This document shows, piece after piece, positions 63,948-64,000 of a DNA stretch of 64,000 nucleotides. The stretch covers positions 1 to 64,000 of the forward strand of contig JAZSDQ010000098.1 in assembly GCA_045531235.1 (NCBI GenBank). Direction: 5' to 3'. Every line of letters begins with the position of its first letter. Positions within the stretch are counted from its first letter, which is position 1. Under the pieces are notes generated by a model that saw only the letters and a list, made by a program, of their open reading frames with translations, was not told the origin of the DNA and did no database searches. The position numbers and the translations under genes were made by a program. This DNA comes from RGIG5579 sp045531235. Lineage in GTDB: Bacteria; Bacillota; Clostridia; Oscillospirales; SIG627.

Positions 63948-64000
63948 GCACAGAAAGAAAAGAAAAAATAATATTCTCCTGTATTCCTATTGAAAAAGCC

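Overview
The window looks like a chromosome segment of an anaerobic Gram-positive bacterium of class Clostridia (Bacillota). The evidence is the set of T-box and lysine riboswitch leaders, a CIRCE-controlled groESL, strong Shine-Dalgarno sites, sortases, a CpsB/CpsC/CpsD tyrosine-phosphorylation module, an LCP protein, a YfhO protein, a SigH-like sigma factor and a flavin-based Hdr/Flx electron-transfer operon. The species cannot be named from this sequence. Gene density is high. Most transcription units can be read as a sigma-A promoter with a 17-bp spacer, the genes, and an intrinsic terminator.

Layout. 2-6398: seven-gene redox operon (hdrA, cut by the left edge; mvhD/flxD; two iron-sulfur proteins; an FAD/NAD reductase; and a fumarate-reductase-like FrdB/FrdA pair). 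6441-11457: ceramidase-like lipoprotein, glyA-rdgB, histidinol-phosphatase and an amidohydrolase. 11605-14163: an esterase-like hydrolase and a TetR/membrane-protein cluster. 14197-17976: lysine operon dapA-lysC-lysA behind a lysine riboswitch. 18158-21183: tRNA-Ala followed by a mosaic accessory region bounded by duplications of the tRNA 3' end and of the gtrA 3' end. It carries an AT-rich, self-contained operon of two DUF488 proteins and a probable dual-OB protein. 21056-25794: MarR-GNAT-GtrA operon, a stand-alone class II glutamine amidotransferase domain protein and a second ceramidase-like enzyme. 26267-33523: gdhA, T-box-controlled thrS, uppP, groESL and a TtcA-like protein. 33489-44219: YfhO, a degenerate LCP protein, and a nine-gene operon linking a sugar kinase, CpsCDB, a sortase with its substrate, a gamma-carbonic anhydrase-like protein and an RlmA-like methyltransferase. 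44425-53990: pfkA, an atypical kinase-like protein, then lon-engB-hypothetical-helicase-sortase B. 54193-55155: SigH-like sigma factor, a cloverleaf-shaped RNA and a zinc-ribbon protein. 55244-60133: three tandem paralogous solute-binding lipoproteins, each with its own promoter. 60293-63871: dut, an LRR lipoprotein, a small conserved protein, an amidohydrolase and an AEC transporter.

How the genes work together. The left operon plausibly couples NADH, ferredoxin and an enoate such as fumarate. The lysine operon and thrS are controlled by premature termination in response to lysine and to uncharged tRNA-Thr. The 37-44 kb operon joins polysaccharide chain-length and phosphorylation control to surface protein anchoring, without any visible glycosyltransferase. 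The strongest candidates for undescribed biology are the DUF488/DUF488/dual-OB cassette beside tRNA-Ala, the Hdr-Flx-Frd operon with an unusual FrdA, and the tRNA-like RNA ahead of the zinc-ribbon gene.
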